Below are positions 1 to 7,681 of a stretch of DNA of 64,000 nucleotides, in pieces. Source of the DNA: JBCCDY01 sp039030555 (GTDB lineage Bacteria; Bacteroidota; Bacteroidia; Cytophagales; Cyclobacteriaceae). The stretch's first letter is position 1; every line of letters starts with the position of its first letter. The notes under the pieces were generated by a model that was given only the letters and a program-made list of their open reading frames with translations, made no database searches and had not been told where the DNA came from. Both the position numbers and the translations under genes were made by a program. The stretch covers positions 83,942-147,941 of the forward strand of contig JBCCDY010000013.1 of the NCBI GenBank assembly GCA_039030555.1, read 5' to 3'.

Positions 1-122
1 TGATTGCGTTTTTTCAAAAAGAACGAGATTCCCATAACAAGTAAGAGAATGACGGTACTGTTTGTTCTTATCTTAAAGGCATTGAATTTGTGATCATTTT
101 ATTATTTTTTTAAATCTTTTAT

Positions 123-998
123 CTAACGTCTTTCCTCTTTGATCTCTTTAAATTTTCCATCCAGAATATCCCTGATCTCATTGGCTTCCGTCATGCAATT
201 CAGTAAACCTTCTCTGTTTTCATTCCTGATGTTATTTCTGAAGGCTTCTAGTTTCTCAATATACTGATCGAGTACTGACAAAATTGGTTCTTTATTCTCC
301 AGAAACACCGGCGACCACATCTCCGGTGAGCTCTTGGCCAAACGAGCCGTAGAGGCAAACCCACTACCAGAGAACTGAAAGATCTGCTTTTCATCCTTTT
401 CGGCCTCCAGTACAGAAAGTGCCAGTGAAAAAGACGTGATATGCGACAGATGTGAAATATACGCCAAATGCATATCGTGTTCCACAGGATTCATATAAAC
501 GAGTTCTGCTCCCAGTACTTTGTATAAAGAAACTACCTTTCGTACAGCTTCCGGGCCTGAAAGATCCTGCTCACAAATCACCACTTTTTTATCGTTAAAC
601 AAATCCGCGATCCCAGCCTCAGGCCCAAACTTCTCCGTTCCGGCAATAGGGTGCGTAGATACATATTTTCGTCGATTTGGATGACTGTGGACAGCTTCAC
701 AAATCTTTTGTTTGGTCGATCCCACATCAATCACCAACTGCCCATCTGTTAGCAGGTCCAGTATGGTGGGCAGTAGCTCTTTCGTAGCATCCACTGGAAT
801 AGAAAGCACGATTACATCACTCTTTTCAATAGCTGCTCGGAGTTCAAGTACTTCATCTACAGTACCCACTTCCAGAGCTTTTTCCTGATGTTCAACATTT
901 CTATCCACGCCGACTACATACTCAGCTACACCTCTTTTTCTCAAGCCCTGAGCTATTGAACTCCCAATATGACCCAAACCGATTATTGCAACCTTCAT
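123..998 (-). CDS. tyrA: Prephenate dehydrogenase
   Basis: The product oxidatively decarboxylates prephenate to 4-hydroxyphenylpyruvate with NAD(P), the committed step to tyrosine, in the cytoplasm. The 291-residue protein opens with a Rossmann motif (GLGHIG, residues 7-12) and carries the family motif HPIAGTE at 116-122, whose His is the expected catalytic residue. No chorismate mutase or ACT domain is fused to it. It overlaps the upstream aminotransferase by 4 bases, so translational coupling is likely, and both genes lie behind the Tyr-rich attenuation leader at 2161-2281. The family assignment is secure; use of prephenate rather than arogenate is inferred from the family. Confidence 0.92.
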   Translation of the reverse strand: MKVAIIGLGHIGSSIAQGLRKRGVAEYVVGVDRNVEHQEKALEVGTVDEVLELRAAIEKSDVIVLSIPVDATKELLPTILDLLTDGQLVIDVGSTKQKICEAVHSHPNRRKYVSTHPIAGTEKFGPEAGIADLFNDKKVVICEQDLSGPEAVRKVVSLYKVLGAELVYMNPVEHDMHLAYISHLSHITSFSLALSVLEAEKDEKQIFQFSGSGFASTARLAKSSPEMWSPVFLENKEPILSVLDQYIEKLEAFRNNIRNENREGLLNCMTEANEIRDILDGKFKEIKEERR

Positions 999-2152
999 AT
1001 ACCTTCAATTCTTTCTCTGGCCTCCATGATTCTTTCTTCGGGCACACACAGTGACAACCTCAAAAACCCTTTACCCGCTGAGCCGAAAATATCTCCCGGA
1101 GGCGTAAATACTTTTGCTTCCTGTAGCAAATATTCGCTAAAGCTGATGGAGTCTTTTTCAGATTCAGGGATTCGTGCCCATACGAACATACCATTTTGGT
1201 CGTGACTAAAACTGCATCCCAGATTCTCCAAAAGTCCCCATACCAATGACCTTCGTTTTTTATATACTTCATTTTGATCTTTGTGCCAGTCAGATTCTGT
1301 CTGCAATGCCTGTACTGCTGCCAGCTGGGTTGCCTTGAACATACCGGAATCTATATTGCTCTTGACCTTAAGAACGGTATTGATATAAGCTTCAGATCCT
1401 GTAAGCCAACCTATTCTCCAGCCCGGCATATGATGGGATTTGCTCAAAGAGTTTAACTCTAACAAGACCTCTGGGGCACTTTCAATACTCAATAGGCTTT
1501 GAGGGCTATCGTTGAGAATGAAGCTGTATGGATTATCATTGACAATCAAAAACCGATGTTTTTGTGCCAGCTCAATTAAACGAACCACATCCTCTCTATG
1601 ATACTCCGTACCGGTTGGCATGTGTGGAGAGTTCAGCCACATCAATTTTATTTTATCCAAAGGAAGCTGTTCCAGTGATTCGAAATTTATGTTCCAGTTT
1701 TGACTGGAATCCAGATTATAATGAAAGACCTGAGCACCGATTAGTTCAGAAACCGAACCATAAGTTGGATAACCCGGATTGGGAACCAAAACAGCATCAC
1801 CCGGATTCAGAAAGGCCATTGAAATGTGAAAAATACCTTCCTTTGAACCAATAAGTGGTAAAACCTCTTTTTCCGGATCGGACTTGATATCATAGACTTT
1901 TTTCATCCATTTCGATATCGCATCTCGAAGCTCTGGTATACCTTTATAAGATTGATAGCCGTGTACATCCGGCTCTTCCAAGTGAGTTTTAAGGGCATTA
2001 ACAACCGGATCAGGAGGTAATAGATCAGGATTTCCAATACCCAGATTAATTACATCAGCTCCATTAGCATTCATTGCTCTAATCTCTGCCAGCTTCGTCG
2101 AGAAGTAATATTCTCTAACAGAATCAAGTCTTTTTGCTGCTTCAACAATCAT
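995..2152 (-). CDS. Class I/II PLP aminotransferase, probably aromatic
   Basis: This is a fold-type I aminotransferase of 385 residues. It has the NDNPY motif at 205-209 (Asp contacting the pyridoxal ring), the Schiff-base Lys at K238 in SLSKS, and the substrate-carboxylate Arg region WRIGW at 245-249. It most likely transfers the amino group that makes tyrosine and/or phenylalanine from the keto acids, because it shares an operon with prephenate dehydrogenase and has a leader peptide rich in Tyr codons. Automated pipelines may call such proteins LL-diaminopimelate or aspartate aminotransferase; the substrate cannot be read from sequence. The ATG start lies only 8 bases after the T-run of the attenuator terminator. 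Confidence 0.85.
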   Translation of the reverse strand: MIVEAAKRLDSVREYYFSTKLAEIRAMNANGADVINLGIGNPDLLPPDPVVNALKTHLEEPDVHGYQSYKGIPELRDAISKWMKKVYDIKSDPEKEVLPLIGSKEGIFHISMAFLNPGDAVLVPNPGYPTYGSVSELIGAQVFHYNLDSSQNWNINFESLEQLPLDKIKLMWLNSPHMPTGTEYHREDVVRLIELAQKHRFLIVNDNPYSFILNDSPQSLLSIESAPEVLLELNSLSKSHHMPGWRIGWLTGSEAYINTVLKVKSNIDSGMFKATQLAAVQALQTESDWHKDQNEVYKKRRSLVWGLLENLGCSFSHDQNGMFVWARIPESEKDSISFSEYLLQEAKVFTPPGDIFGSAGKGFLRLSLCVPEERIMEARERIEGI

Positions 2153-2160
2153 ATATAGTC

Positions 2161-2200
2161 AAAAAAAAACGCCCGGCTCTTCTTCGAACCGGGCGTTTTA
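2161..2200 (-). terminator. Intrinsic terminator acting as attenuator
   Basis: On the minus strand a perfect 9-bp G+C-rich stem (arms at 2189-2197 and 2168-2176, loop of 12) is followed by nine T. It sits between the Tyr-rich leader ORF and the aminotransferase start, so a transcript must pass it to express the operon. Its 5' arm and loop (2182-2192) can instead pair with the end of the leader ORF (2222-2232) in 11 consecutive pairs including three G-U, which is the expected antiterminator. Confidence 0.85.
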
Positions 2201-2218
2201 TTAATTGCACTAATTAAA

Positions 2219-2281
2219 CTACCAACTCGAAGTCGTTGACCCACTAAAGTAGTAGTAATAATAAGTGCTGAATATTTTCAT
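2219..2281 (-). CDS. Tyr-rich attenuation leader peptide
   Basis: This 20-codon ORF starts with ATG at 2281-2279 and stops with TAG at 2221-2219. The product reads MKIFSTYYYYYF and then SGSTTSSW, with five consecutive Tyr codons followed by Phe. It precedes an intrinsic terminator and a tyrosine-pathway operon. In the standard attenuation mechanism, ribosomes that stall at Tyr codons when charged tRNA-Tyr is scarce leave 2222-2232 free to form the antiterminator; ribosomes that reach the stop codon cover it. Translation of this ORF is inferred from this architecture, not measured. Confidence 0.8.
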   Translation of the reverse strand: MKIFSTYYYYYFSGSTTSSW

Positions 2282-2440
2282 ATGAGCTAAAGTAAGAAAA
2301 GCTTCTAAAACCACAAACATTTTTTAGTCCAGGTGAAGATAATCTATTTAAAAATTCACAGTCCATAGATCATAAACTCCACCTTAAAACTTTTTCCAAA
2401 AAGCCTCTATTTCGTTTAACTCGTTGAAATCATAAATTTT

Positions 2441-2471
2441 ATGAGCCGAATAAATCTCTTAATCGGCTCAT
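2441..2471 (+). promoter_or_regulatory. Hairpin flush against the Fic-TPR start codon
   Basis: A perfect 9-bp inverted repeat (arms 2441-2449 and 2463-2471, 13-base loop) ends one base before the ATG at 2473. If formed in the mRNA it would block initiation, which suggests translational control. It lacks a following T-run, so a plus-strand terminator is unlikely. Confidence 0.4.
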
Positions 2472-2472
2472 T

Positions 2473-4065
2473 ATGTACAATTGGGAGCTAAAAAACTGGC
2501 CAAATTTCATTTACAACGAATCGGATTATGAGTCTGATCTCACCAACTATTTAGCCAAGACTTCCATCGTTTCAACGCTATTGGAAGGCATTCCTGAAAA
2601 TCTTAAACCCGACCTGGTCATTCAATCCATGCTTGTACAAGCCCTCAAAACCTCAGAAATTGAAGGTGAGCTACTAAGCCGGGAGGATGTGTTTTCATCG
2701 ATCCGAAAAAACCTTGGTTTTCCTTCTCCTAAAAAAAATGTGAAAGATCAGCGTGCTTTAGGCATCTCCGAACTCGTAGCTGAAAACTACAGGACCTTCA
2801 ATCGGTCGCTCAGCAAGAAAATGCTTTTCAACTGGCATGCAATATTGATGAAGGGAAATAGTAAGATCAATAAAGGGAAGTGGCGATTTCATTGTGAACC
2901 CATGCAGGTGGTTTCCGGAACCATTGGAAAAGAAAAGGTGCATTTTGAAGCTCCACCTTCAAAACAGGTTCCGGATGAGATGAACCGCTATATTCAGTGG
3001 TTTAACTATACTGCGCCAAAATCGAAAGGATGTATTGATAATATCGTGGTACGTTCGGCCATAGCGCATGTCTATTTTGAATCCATTCACCCTTTTGAAG
3101 ATGGAAATGGCCGTATAGGTCGATTTTCATCTGAAAAAGCATTATTATTGAACAGCACACTTCCGGAGGCACTAATTGCACGAGGGCTTTATTATATGCA
3201 AACGAGCAGGTATGAAGAGGCAAGAGAATACTTCGAAAAGGTGCTTGAGTACAACCCAAATTCTGCCTGGACACATAATTTTCTGTCGGAGATTTATCAT
3301 TTATACCTACCCAATATCGAAAAGTACTTAATCCATACCTTATCGGCACTACGACTGGATTTAACGAAATCTGACTCGGGAGATGTTAGCATTACCCACC
3401 TCATTTTAGCCAATGCGCTCAGTCAATCGGGAATTATGGATAAAGCCAAGAAACACGTCCGGATCTCGCTTGAGTACGACCCAAAGAACACCTTTTCCAG
3501 GTACCTGGAAGTATTTATTGATTTGGTTAATGGTACTGATATGAATGAGGCAATTGGTAGAATGAAGGGCGTTTATAACGATGATACTACAAGGCTAGAC
3601 GTTATAAAAGAACTGGCAACACTTTATTACGGTAAACAGGATTATGAGAAAGCGTACGAGTATTTCGATAAGTTCATAAAGTTAAAAGAGTTATATGGTT
3701 TAAATCTATTTCCTGATACAGACATCACCATTGCTTACGTTTTGAGGGCGGTTGGGAACACGACTAGAGCAAGTACCTATAGGATTTTTGTTGATGAGAA
3801 TACTACGACGGTTTATAAGCCATTGTTGGAAACTCTGAGTTTGTTGTATGATGGTAAGAAAAAAAAGGCATTGGATTCATTTGAAGAATTCTCAAAAGCA
3901 GATGATTATGTGTACTGGCTATTGCTGCTACGTGATGACCCGATATTTAAAGCCGTGAAAGATGATCCACGTTTCCTATCCATATATAATTCAATGAAGT
4001 CCAATTTCGAAGTCCGAAAAAAAGAAAGGATCAAAAGACTAAAAGATCTTGGTCTTTGGGATTGA
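2473..4065 (+). CDS. Fic-family protein fused to TPR repeats
   Basis: Fic enzymes transfer AMP or another nucleotide phosphate to target proteins. This 530-residue protein has an N-terminal region like those of DUF4172-Fic proteins and an inhibitory-helix motif TSEIEG at 60-65, which matches [ST]xxxE[GN] of class II Fic proteins. The active-site loop HPFEDGNGRIGR (206-217) is complete. Directly after SEKALL (about 219-225) the sequence changes to tetratricopeptide repeats that run to the C-terminus, with motifs such as RYEEAREYFEKVLEYNP. The usual C-terminal Fic helices and wHTH-like tail are missing. The TPR half resembles the tails of Bacteroidota TPR regulators. I read it as a chimaera; AMPylation activity is uncertain. 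Confidence 0.75.
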   Translation: MYNWELKNWPNFIYNESDYESDLTNYLAKTSIVSTLLEGIPENLKPDLVIQSMLVQALKTSEIEGELLSREDVFSSIRKNLGFPSPKKNVKDQRALGISELVAENYRTFNRSLSKKMLFNWHAILMKGNSKINKGKWRFHCEPMQVVSGTIGKEKVHFEAPPSKQVPDEMNRYIQWFNYTAPKSKGCIDNIVVRSAIAHVYFESIHPFEDGNGRIGRFSSEKALLLNSTLPEALIARGLYYMQTSRYEEAREYFEKVLEYNPNSAWTHNFLSEIYHLYLPNIEKYLIHTLSALRLDLTKSDSGDVSITHLILANALSQSGIMDKAKKHVRISLEYDPKNTFSRYLEVFIDLVNGTDMNEAIGRMKGVYNDDTTRLDVIKELATLYYGKQDYEKAYEYFDKFIKLKELYGLNLFPDTDITIAYVLRAVGNTTRASTYRIFVDENTTTVYKPLLETLSLLYDGKKKKALDSFEEFSKADDYVYWLLLLRDDPIFKAVKDDPRFLSIYNSMKSNFEVRKKERIKRLKDLGLWD

Positions 4066-4115
4066 TTTTTAAGGATGCTTTAGTTATTGTAAAAATAGTA
4101 CTACGAAATCAATCC

Positions 4116-4179
4116 TATGTTTTTCTAACTTTTTCACCAAAACCCTTATAAAACTATGAGGGCTTACTGACGCTTGCAC
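4116..4179 (-). pseudogene. 5' remnant of a second tyrosine recombinase
   Basis: Read leftward from a GTG at 4179, about 20 codons (QASVSPHSFIRVLVKKLEKH) match the start of the intact integrase at 35217 (KASVSPQSFKRLLAKKLQKS); the frame then diverges and stops. The similarity also runs through the upstream sequence 4180-4260 into a decayed copy of the attachment core. It is the integrase end of an earlier, related element of which nearly all else is gone. Confidence 0.75.
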
Positions 4180-4243
4180 TGACTCAAAGAATTTTGACTA
4201 GTGAAAATATCTGTAAATTACTGTATAACAGTGATTTAATAAA

Positions 4244-4260
4244 GTCAGGATGGCAGGATT
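4244..4260. repeat. Decayed attachment core of a lost element
   Basis: This 17-base stretch differs from the intact core (4354-4370) at two positions and lies at the same distance from the integrase remnant as the intact attR core lies from the intact integrase. The next 60 bases (4261-4320) can form two small hairpins and look vaguely tRNA-like, but I cannot call a tRNA. Confidence 0.6.
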
Positions 4261-4311
4261 TCCCGAATCAATTTCGGGGTAGGATTCTCATCCTATGCCA
4301 CTACCAAAATG

Positions 4312-4349
4312 CTTTAAACAAAAAAGCCCAGTCTTTCAACCAGGCTTTT
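4312..4349 (-). terminator. Original terminator of the tRNA operon
   Basis: On the minus strand the stem AAAAGCC/GGCTTTT (4349-4343 with 4328-4322) is followed by a T-run and sits directly after the attL core. Before integration it would have followed tRNA-Pro immediately. The insertion has moved it 31 kb from the tRNA genes. Confidence 0.7.
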
Positions 4350-4353
4350 AAAA

Positions 4354-4374
4354 GTCGGGGTGGCAGGATTCGAA
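4354..4374. repeat. attL, 21-bp attachment core
   Basis: The 21 bases are identical to 35283-35303, which is the 3' end of tRNA-Pro (3' acceptor strand plus T-arm). The match breaks sharply at 4375. With the integrase beside the other copy, this marks the left end of the integrated element. Confidence 0.92.
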
Positions 4375-4448
4375 TTCGCCACTTAGCTTATAAAATTGCC
4401 TATATGCCATTTAAACAAAGTTTTTAATGTATAAAAAGGCTATAATTT

Positions 4449-4478
4449 GCGTCAGTAGTGACGCTTCTCCTGACGCTT
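4449..4478. promoter_or_regulatory. Candidate integrase arm-binding sites
   Basis: TGACGCTT occurs at 4459-4466 and 4471-4478, with GCGTCA inverted at 4449-4454, about 85-105 bases inside attL. The same octamer lies at 35206-35213, about 70 bases from the attR core, and at 4168-4175 beside the old integrase remnant. Symmetric placement suggests recombinase or accessory-factor binding, but this is inference. I see nothing else recognisable between 4479 and 4688. Confidence 0.35.
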
Positions 4479-4688
4479 TTATCATCTTAAAAAAAACGTG
4501 CAATACAGCGATGAGAAGAATTATAGCGTGTTACTTTAAGCTTTAAGTTAGTATAATAATCTATACACTCTATTTATTCATCTTTTAAAGGTTAATTAAA
4601 CGCCCTAAAGGTGATAATTGGTAAGATGTATTGACATTTACCCCAATCCGTACCTCCTTACGGTTTTATCAAACTAAAATTTTCAGTT

Positions 4689-4853
4689 ATGAAAAAATTA
4701 AGGATTATGATCATGATGGGAATTATCGTGTTCGCGGTAAGCAGCTGTAGTTTCAATGGAGAAAATGAAGTTGTTCCGGAGTTAAAACAACAATCAGAAG
4801 AAAATGTGACTCAAGGAAATGGTGGTGAAGAGCCACCCCCTCCAGGTGGTTGA
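4689..4853 (+). CDS. Small lipoprotein, element cargo
   Basis: This 54-residue product has a type II signal peptide with a lipobox ending at C20 (AVSSC), followed by an acidic segment and a proline/glycine tail (EEPPPPGG). It is the first gene inside attL and is followed by its own terminator. It would be exposed in an outer or inner membrane leaflet of a lysogen. The function is unknown; surface alteration or superinfection exclusion is a reasonable guess from its position. Confidence 0.65.
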   Translation: MKKLRIMIMMGIIVFAVSSCSFNGENEVVPELKQQSEENVTQGNGGEEPPPPGG

Positions 4854-4877
4854 TGATTTTTTATAAATTATTATATA

Positions 4878-4908
4878 AAAACAGCATGTAATTTGTATGC
4901 TGTTTTTA
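4878..4908 (+). terminator. Terminator after the small lipoprotein gene
   Basis: A 10-bp stem (4878-4887 with 4897-4906, loop of 9) has a T-rich 3' arm ending in TTTTTAT. It rules out the upstream ATG at 4893 as start of the next gene. Confidence 0.75.
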
Positions 4909-4919
4909 TATTGCAAAAA

Positions 4920-6149
4920 ATGATCGGTACAAAAAAGGCTTACATATCCCTCCTTTTTAGTGTTTTCAGCCTTATTATCGTTACGTCATGTTCCAATTTA
5001 AATGGAAATAAAGCTTTTGATAACATCTATTTAAAGGCAAGAAATAGTTATAGGTCTAATCCTGATTCTTCTAGAATACACTTAATTGAAGCTTTATCAT
5101 TAGCAAGTTCCGATAGTGAAAAGGGAAAAGCTAATTATCTTCTTGGAGTCATTTTCAGAGAAAACAATCAGTTTCAGGATGCTTTGAGTTACTACTTAAT
5201 AGCAAAGGAATTTTACTCGAGAACAGACAATGATCGAATTATAGCCGATTTGAATACCCGAATTGGCTGGATCTACAACCATTTTGGTATGCACCAAGAA
5301 GCCATTCACTTTTATGAATTGGCAATGGCTCAATACTTCAAAGAGAAAGATTATACCTGGATGGGTAAAATTCATTACAACTTAGCCATTGCTTACGATG
5401 CCATGGATCGTCCGGAAGCTGGTGATCATTATCTCAAGGCACTGGATTTTAGTTGGGAAGTAGCTGATTACTATCAGCTGGCTAACATTCATAATTATTT
5501 CGGTGGATACCTGCTGAAAGACAGCTTGTACGAAGGAGCACTTAAAAGCTTTCATTTTGCCCTCGAGCATAAAAAAGATGCCCTTCAAAAAAGTTACGTT
5601 TATTACAACCTGGCCGATACCTATTTGAGAATGAATAATTTAGATAGCGCATCCTTTTATTGGGAAGAATGCTATTGGATCCAGAAAGATTTCGCAACGG
5701 AGGCTACAAAAAATTGGACCAATACACTTTTAGCTAAGCTATACAAGGCCAAAGGGCTTCATGATGATTATAAAACTACACTTGAGGCAATTATCCGTAA
5801 AAGCGCAGATACAGATTATAATAAAGAGGTGAAGTCTGCTTTGTACCAAGCTTGGGGTGATTACTTAGAGGCTGACCCGAAATTATCACGTGAAATATAT
5901 GCTAGCATCGGTCGTATGGATTCTATGCATAATAAGGATGTTGAAAAGCTTAAAGGACAGTATAATCGACATTTGGTAAAGCAAGCCGAAAACCAAGTAG
6001 CATGGAATAGGCAAAAGGAAGAATTAGTCGCTAAACAGAGAAATTGGGCTTGGTTGTTAATTATTCCTTTGGGTACACTACTGTTTTTTATTTGGAGGGG
6101 AAACAGAAGAAAGAAATTGGCTGTATCAGACAGCTTTGACTTTCAATAG
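4920..6149 (+). CDS. TPR lipoprotein with C-terminal membrane segment
   Basis: The protein begins MIGTKKAYISLLFSVF with a lipobox at VTSC, followed by about six tetratricopeptide repeats (roughly residues 30-320), a short coiled coil and a transmembrane segment near residue 380 with a basic tail (RRKK). The layout resembles the sensor half of Bacteroidota TPR histidine kinases or TPR-LuxR regulators, but no kinase or DNA-binding domain follows. I chose ATG 4920 because the alternative ATG at 4893 lies inside a terminator hairpin. It sits among element cargo with the preceding lipoprotein. The function is not known. Confidence 0.75.
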   Translation: MIGTKKAYISLLFSVFSLIIVTSCSNLNGNKAFDNIYLKARNSYRSNPDSSRIHLIEALSLASSDSEKGKANYLLGVIFRENNQFQDALSYYLIAKEFYSRTDNDRIIADLNTRIGWIYNHFGMHQEAIHFYELAMAQYFKEKDYTWMGKIHYNLAIAYDAMDRPEAGDHYLKALDFSWEVADYYQLANIHNYFGGYLLKDSLYEGALKSFHFALEHKKDALQKSYVYYNLADTYLRMNNLDSASFYWEECYWIQKDFATEATKNWTNTLLAKLYKAKGLHDDYKTTLEAIIRKSADTDYNKEVKSALYQAWGDYLEADPKLSREIYASIGRMDSMHNKDVEKLKGQYNRHLVKQAENQVAWNRQKEELVAKQRNWAWLLIIPLGTLLFFIWRGNRRKKLAVSDSFDFQ

Positions 6150-6203
6150 TTTGTTTTCAAAGCTTTTTTTGATCAAAATGCATGTGACTTTCGTTATATA
6201 GTT

Positions 6204-6959
6204 ATGATACTAACTCCATACATTGGCATGATTGGATCGAACGCCGACACCGATTGGCTCATTAAAAATGATGAGATACTTAAAGAGATATTTGATCTTT
6301 ACGATGCTATCGTTATTAATGTAACAAAGTACGGAATCAATAATGCTGTTACTCATTTGTATGCTGTACTATCAAGGCACAAAGAGCTTCTTCTTAAAAT
6401 TCAACCCCCAAGCAAAAGCAAGAAAAAGATAAATACGGGTATTGAAGTAAGGGCTAAAGAGGTGATAGAAAGTGGGGTGAATGATGAACTTGCTAATACG
6501 TTCTTAACAATGTGTGAAGCTCTGCACCAATTACTCAAAACTTACAAGTTCGAAAAACGACTGTCTGATCAGGAAACAAGCTATACTAATTTAAACGAAA
6601 AACTAAATTCGAATTTAGAAGGACAGGAATTACTGATATATAAGCTTATCGAAGCTTCCCTTTCATTCGAATATTCAATTTTGTTACATAGCATGTGGCA
6701 ACATGGTAAAATTGAATTTATTGAAAAAGAGAAGGCTGAGTTGGCAACCTATATAAAAGAAAGCTTTGAACGATTTGGCGCTTATACCTTACTATCTGAA
6801 CTTTGGGAATACGATATTGATGCTGAAAACCATCCTTGGATTAATAACATAGGATTGTTATGTCGTTGCTATGAAATGGAGATTTTCCCAGAAAGGAGTA
6901 TTTCTTTCGATACTGGAGAAGAAGCTCTAGCCTACCTTAAGGATCTTATGAATAAATGA
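6204..6959 (+). CDS. Unknown 251-aa protein coupled to YoeB-like toxin
   Basis: I do not recognise this helical, acidic cytoplasmic protein. Its last codons overlap the start of a YoeB-like toxin gene by 4 bases, the position where a YefM/Phd antitoxin would normally be found, but it is about three times longer than such antitoxins and shows no Phd motif. It may be a non-canonical antitoxin or an unrelated gene that replaced one. Confidence 0.6.
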   Translation: MILTPYIGMIGSNADTDWLIKNDEILKEIFDLYDAIVINVTKYGINNAVTHLYAVLSRHKELLLKIQPPSKSKKKINTGIEVRAKEVIESGVNDELANTFLTMCEALHQLLKTYKFEKRLSDQETSYTNLNEKLNSNLEGQELLIYKLIEASLSFEYSILLHSMWQHGKIEFIEKEKAELATYIKESFERFGAYTLLSELWEYDIDAENHPWINNIGLLCRCYEMEIFPERSISFDTGEEALAYLKDLMNK

Positions 6960-7231
6960 TCCAAGCTGATTACAACAAAAAATTTAATAAAGATTTAAGT
7001 TATTTCATGCGTTATGAACCGGAAAATGCATCGGTCTTATTTGGATTAGTAGATTACATATTGAAGTCTAAACCTTTGACGCTTGAAGGCCCTGGAAATC
7101 CTGAATTTCTTAAAGGAAACTGGTCTGGATATATGTCTAGGTCAATTACCTCCAAGCATCGTTTGGTATATCGCTATAAAAGTAAAAAAGTTTACTTTAT
7201 TCAAGCCAGAGGGCACTATTCAGATAAGTAG
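6956..7231 (+). CDS. YoeB/Txe-type mRNA interferase toxin
   Basis: This 91-residue RelE-fold protein matches YoeB: the motif LKGNWSGYMSRSI, then the catalytic region SKHRLVYRY and the C-terminal GHYSDK, whose His-Tyr pair is conserved in active YoeB enzymes. YoeB cleaves mRNA in the ribosomal A site. The gene starts within the last codon of the 251-residue upstream gene and ends one base before the convergent gene at 7232-7669. An intact active site argues that a functional antitoxin is present. Confidence 0.85.
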   Translation: MIQADYNKKFNKDLSYFMRYEPENASVLFGLVDYILKSKPLTLEGPGNPEFLKGNWSGYMSRSITSKHRLVYRYKSKKVYFIQARGHYSDK

Positions 7232-7669
7232 CTATCCGTAGTTTTTTATAAATCTTTCCGAAACAGCTTTTTTATAACGCTTAATTTCCTCAAATAAATC
7301 CTTAGAAGCGGAAATTTGGTCTTTTACGATTTGCCTTAAAACTTTTTCGTCATCAATGCCTTCCGAATACCGATCGTTAACCTCCTTAAGTTTGTTTACA
7401 AAGTAATCGACCTTTTGGCCATGGGTTAATTTTTCATACCCCCCCATAGGCTCACTAACCATACTAGGGCTTTCTTCTTTGGCTAATTCCTCTTCTGGAT
7501 GTATGCCATAAAGCTTTTTATAGGCTTCATAGTACTCAGCATATTCCAAAATTTCCTTATTAAAACGCTTTTTCGCCCTCTCATAATTCAAATCAGCTTC
7601 TCTGCAGAATTTTGCAAGGTTACTATTTCTTCTAGCTAAGAGAAATTTAAAAGATTGAGTTTCAATCAT
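7232..7669 (-). CDS. Candidate lysogeny regulator
   Basis: This 145-residue basic/acidic helical protein has no database family that I can name. Its N-terminal 45 residues (SFKFLLARRNSNLAKFCREADLNYERAKKRF) could form a small helix-turn-helix. It is transcribed away from the antirepressor gene across a 111-base region that holds two matching palindromes (7682-7730), the layout of a repressor/early-gene switch. The repressor role is inferred from position. Confidence 0.55.
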   Translation of the reverse strand: MIETQSFKFLLARRNSNLAKFCREADLNYERAKKRFNKEILEYAEYYEAYKKLYGIHPEEELAKEESPSMVSEPMGGYEKLTHGQKVDYFVNKLKEVNDRYSEGIDDEKVLRQIVKDQISASKDLFEEIKRYKKAVSERFIKNYG

Positions 7670-7681
7670 TTATAATATTTT

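Noticed and set aside
1..122. Possible gene start at the left edge (minus strand)
   Set aside because: A short frame with a hydrophobic stretch exists, but it has no credible start codon and is cut by the window edge.
4261..4320. tRNA-like sequence between the two attachment cores
   Set aside because: It forms two small hairpins but no complete cloverleaf, and the anticodon stem cannot be closed with a 7-base loop.
4194..4427. 77-codon ORF across attL
   Set aside because: It runs through the decayed core, the tRNA terminator and the attachment core, so coding is not credible.
4893..4919. Longer N-terminus for the TPR lipoprotein
   Set aside because: The ATG at 4893 lies inside a terminator hairpin, and the signal peptide starts properly at 4920.
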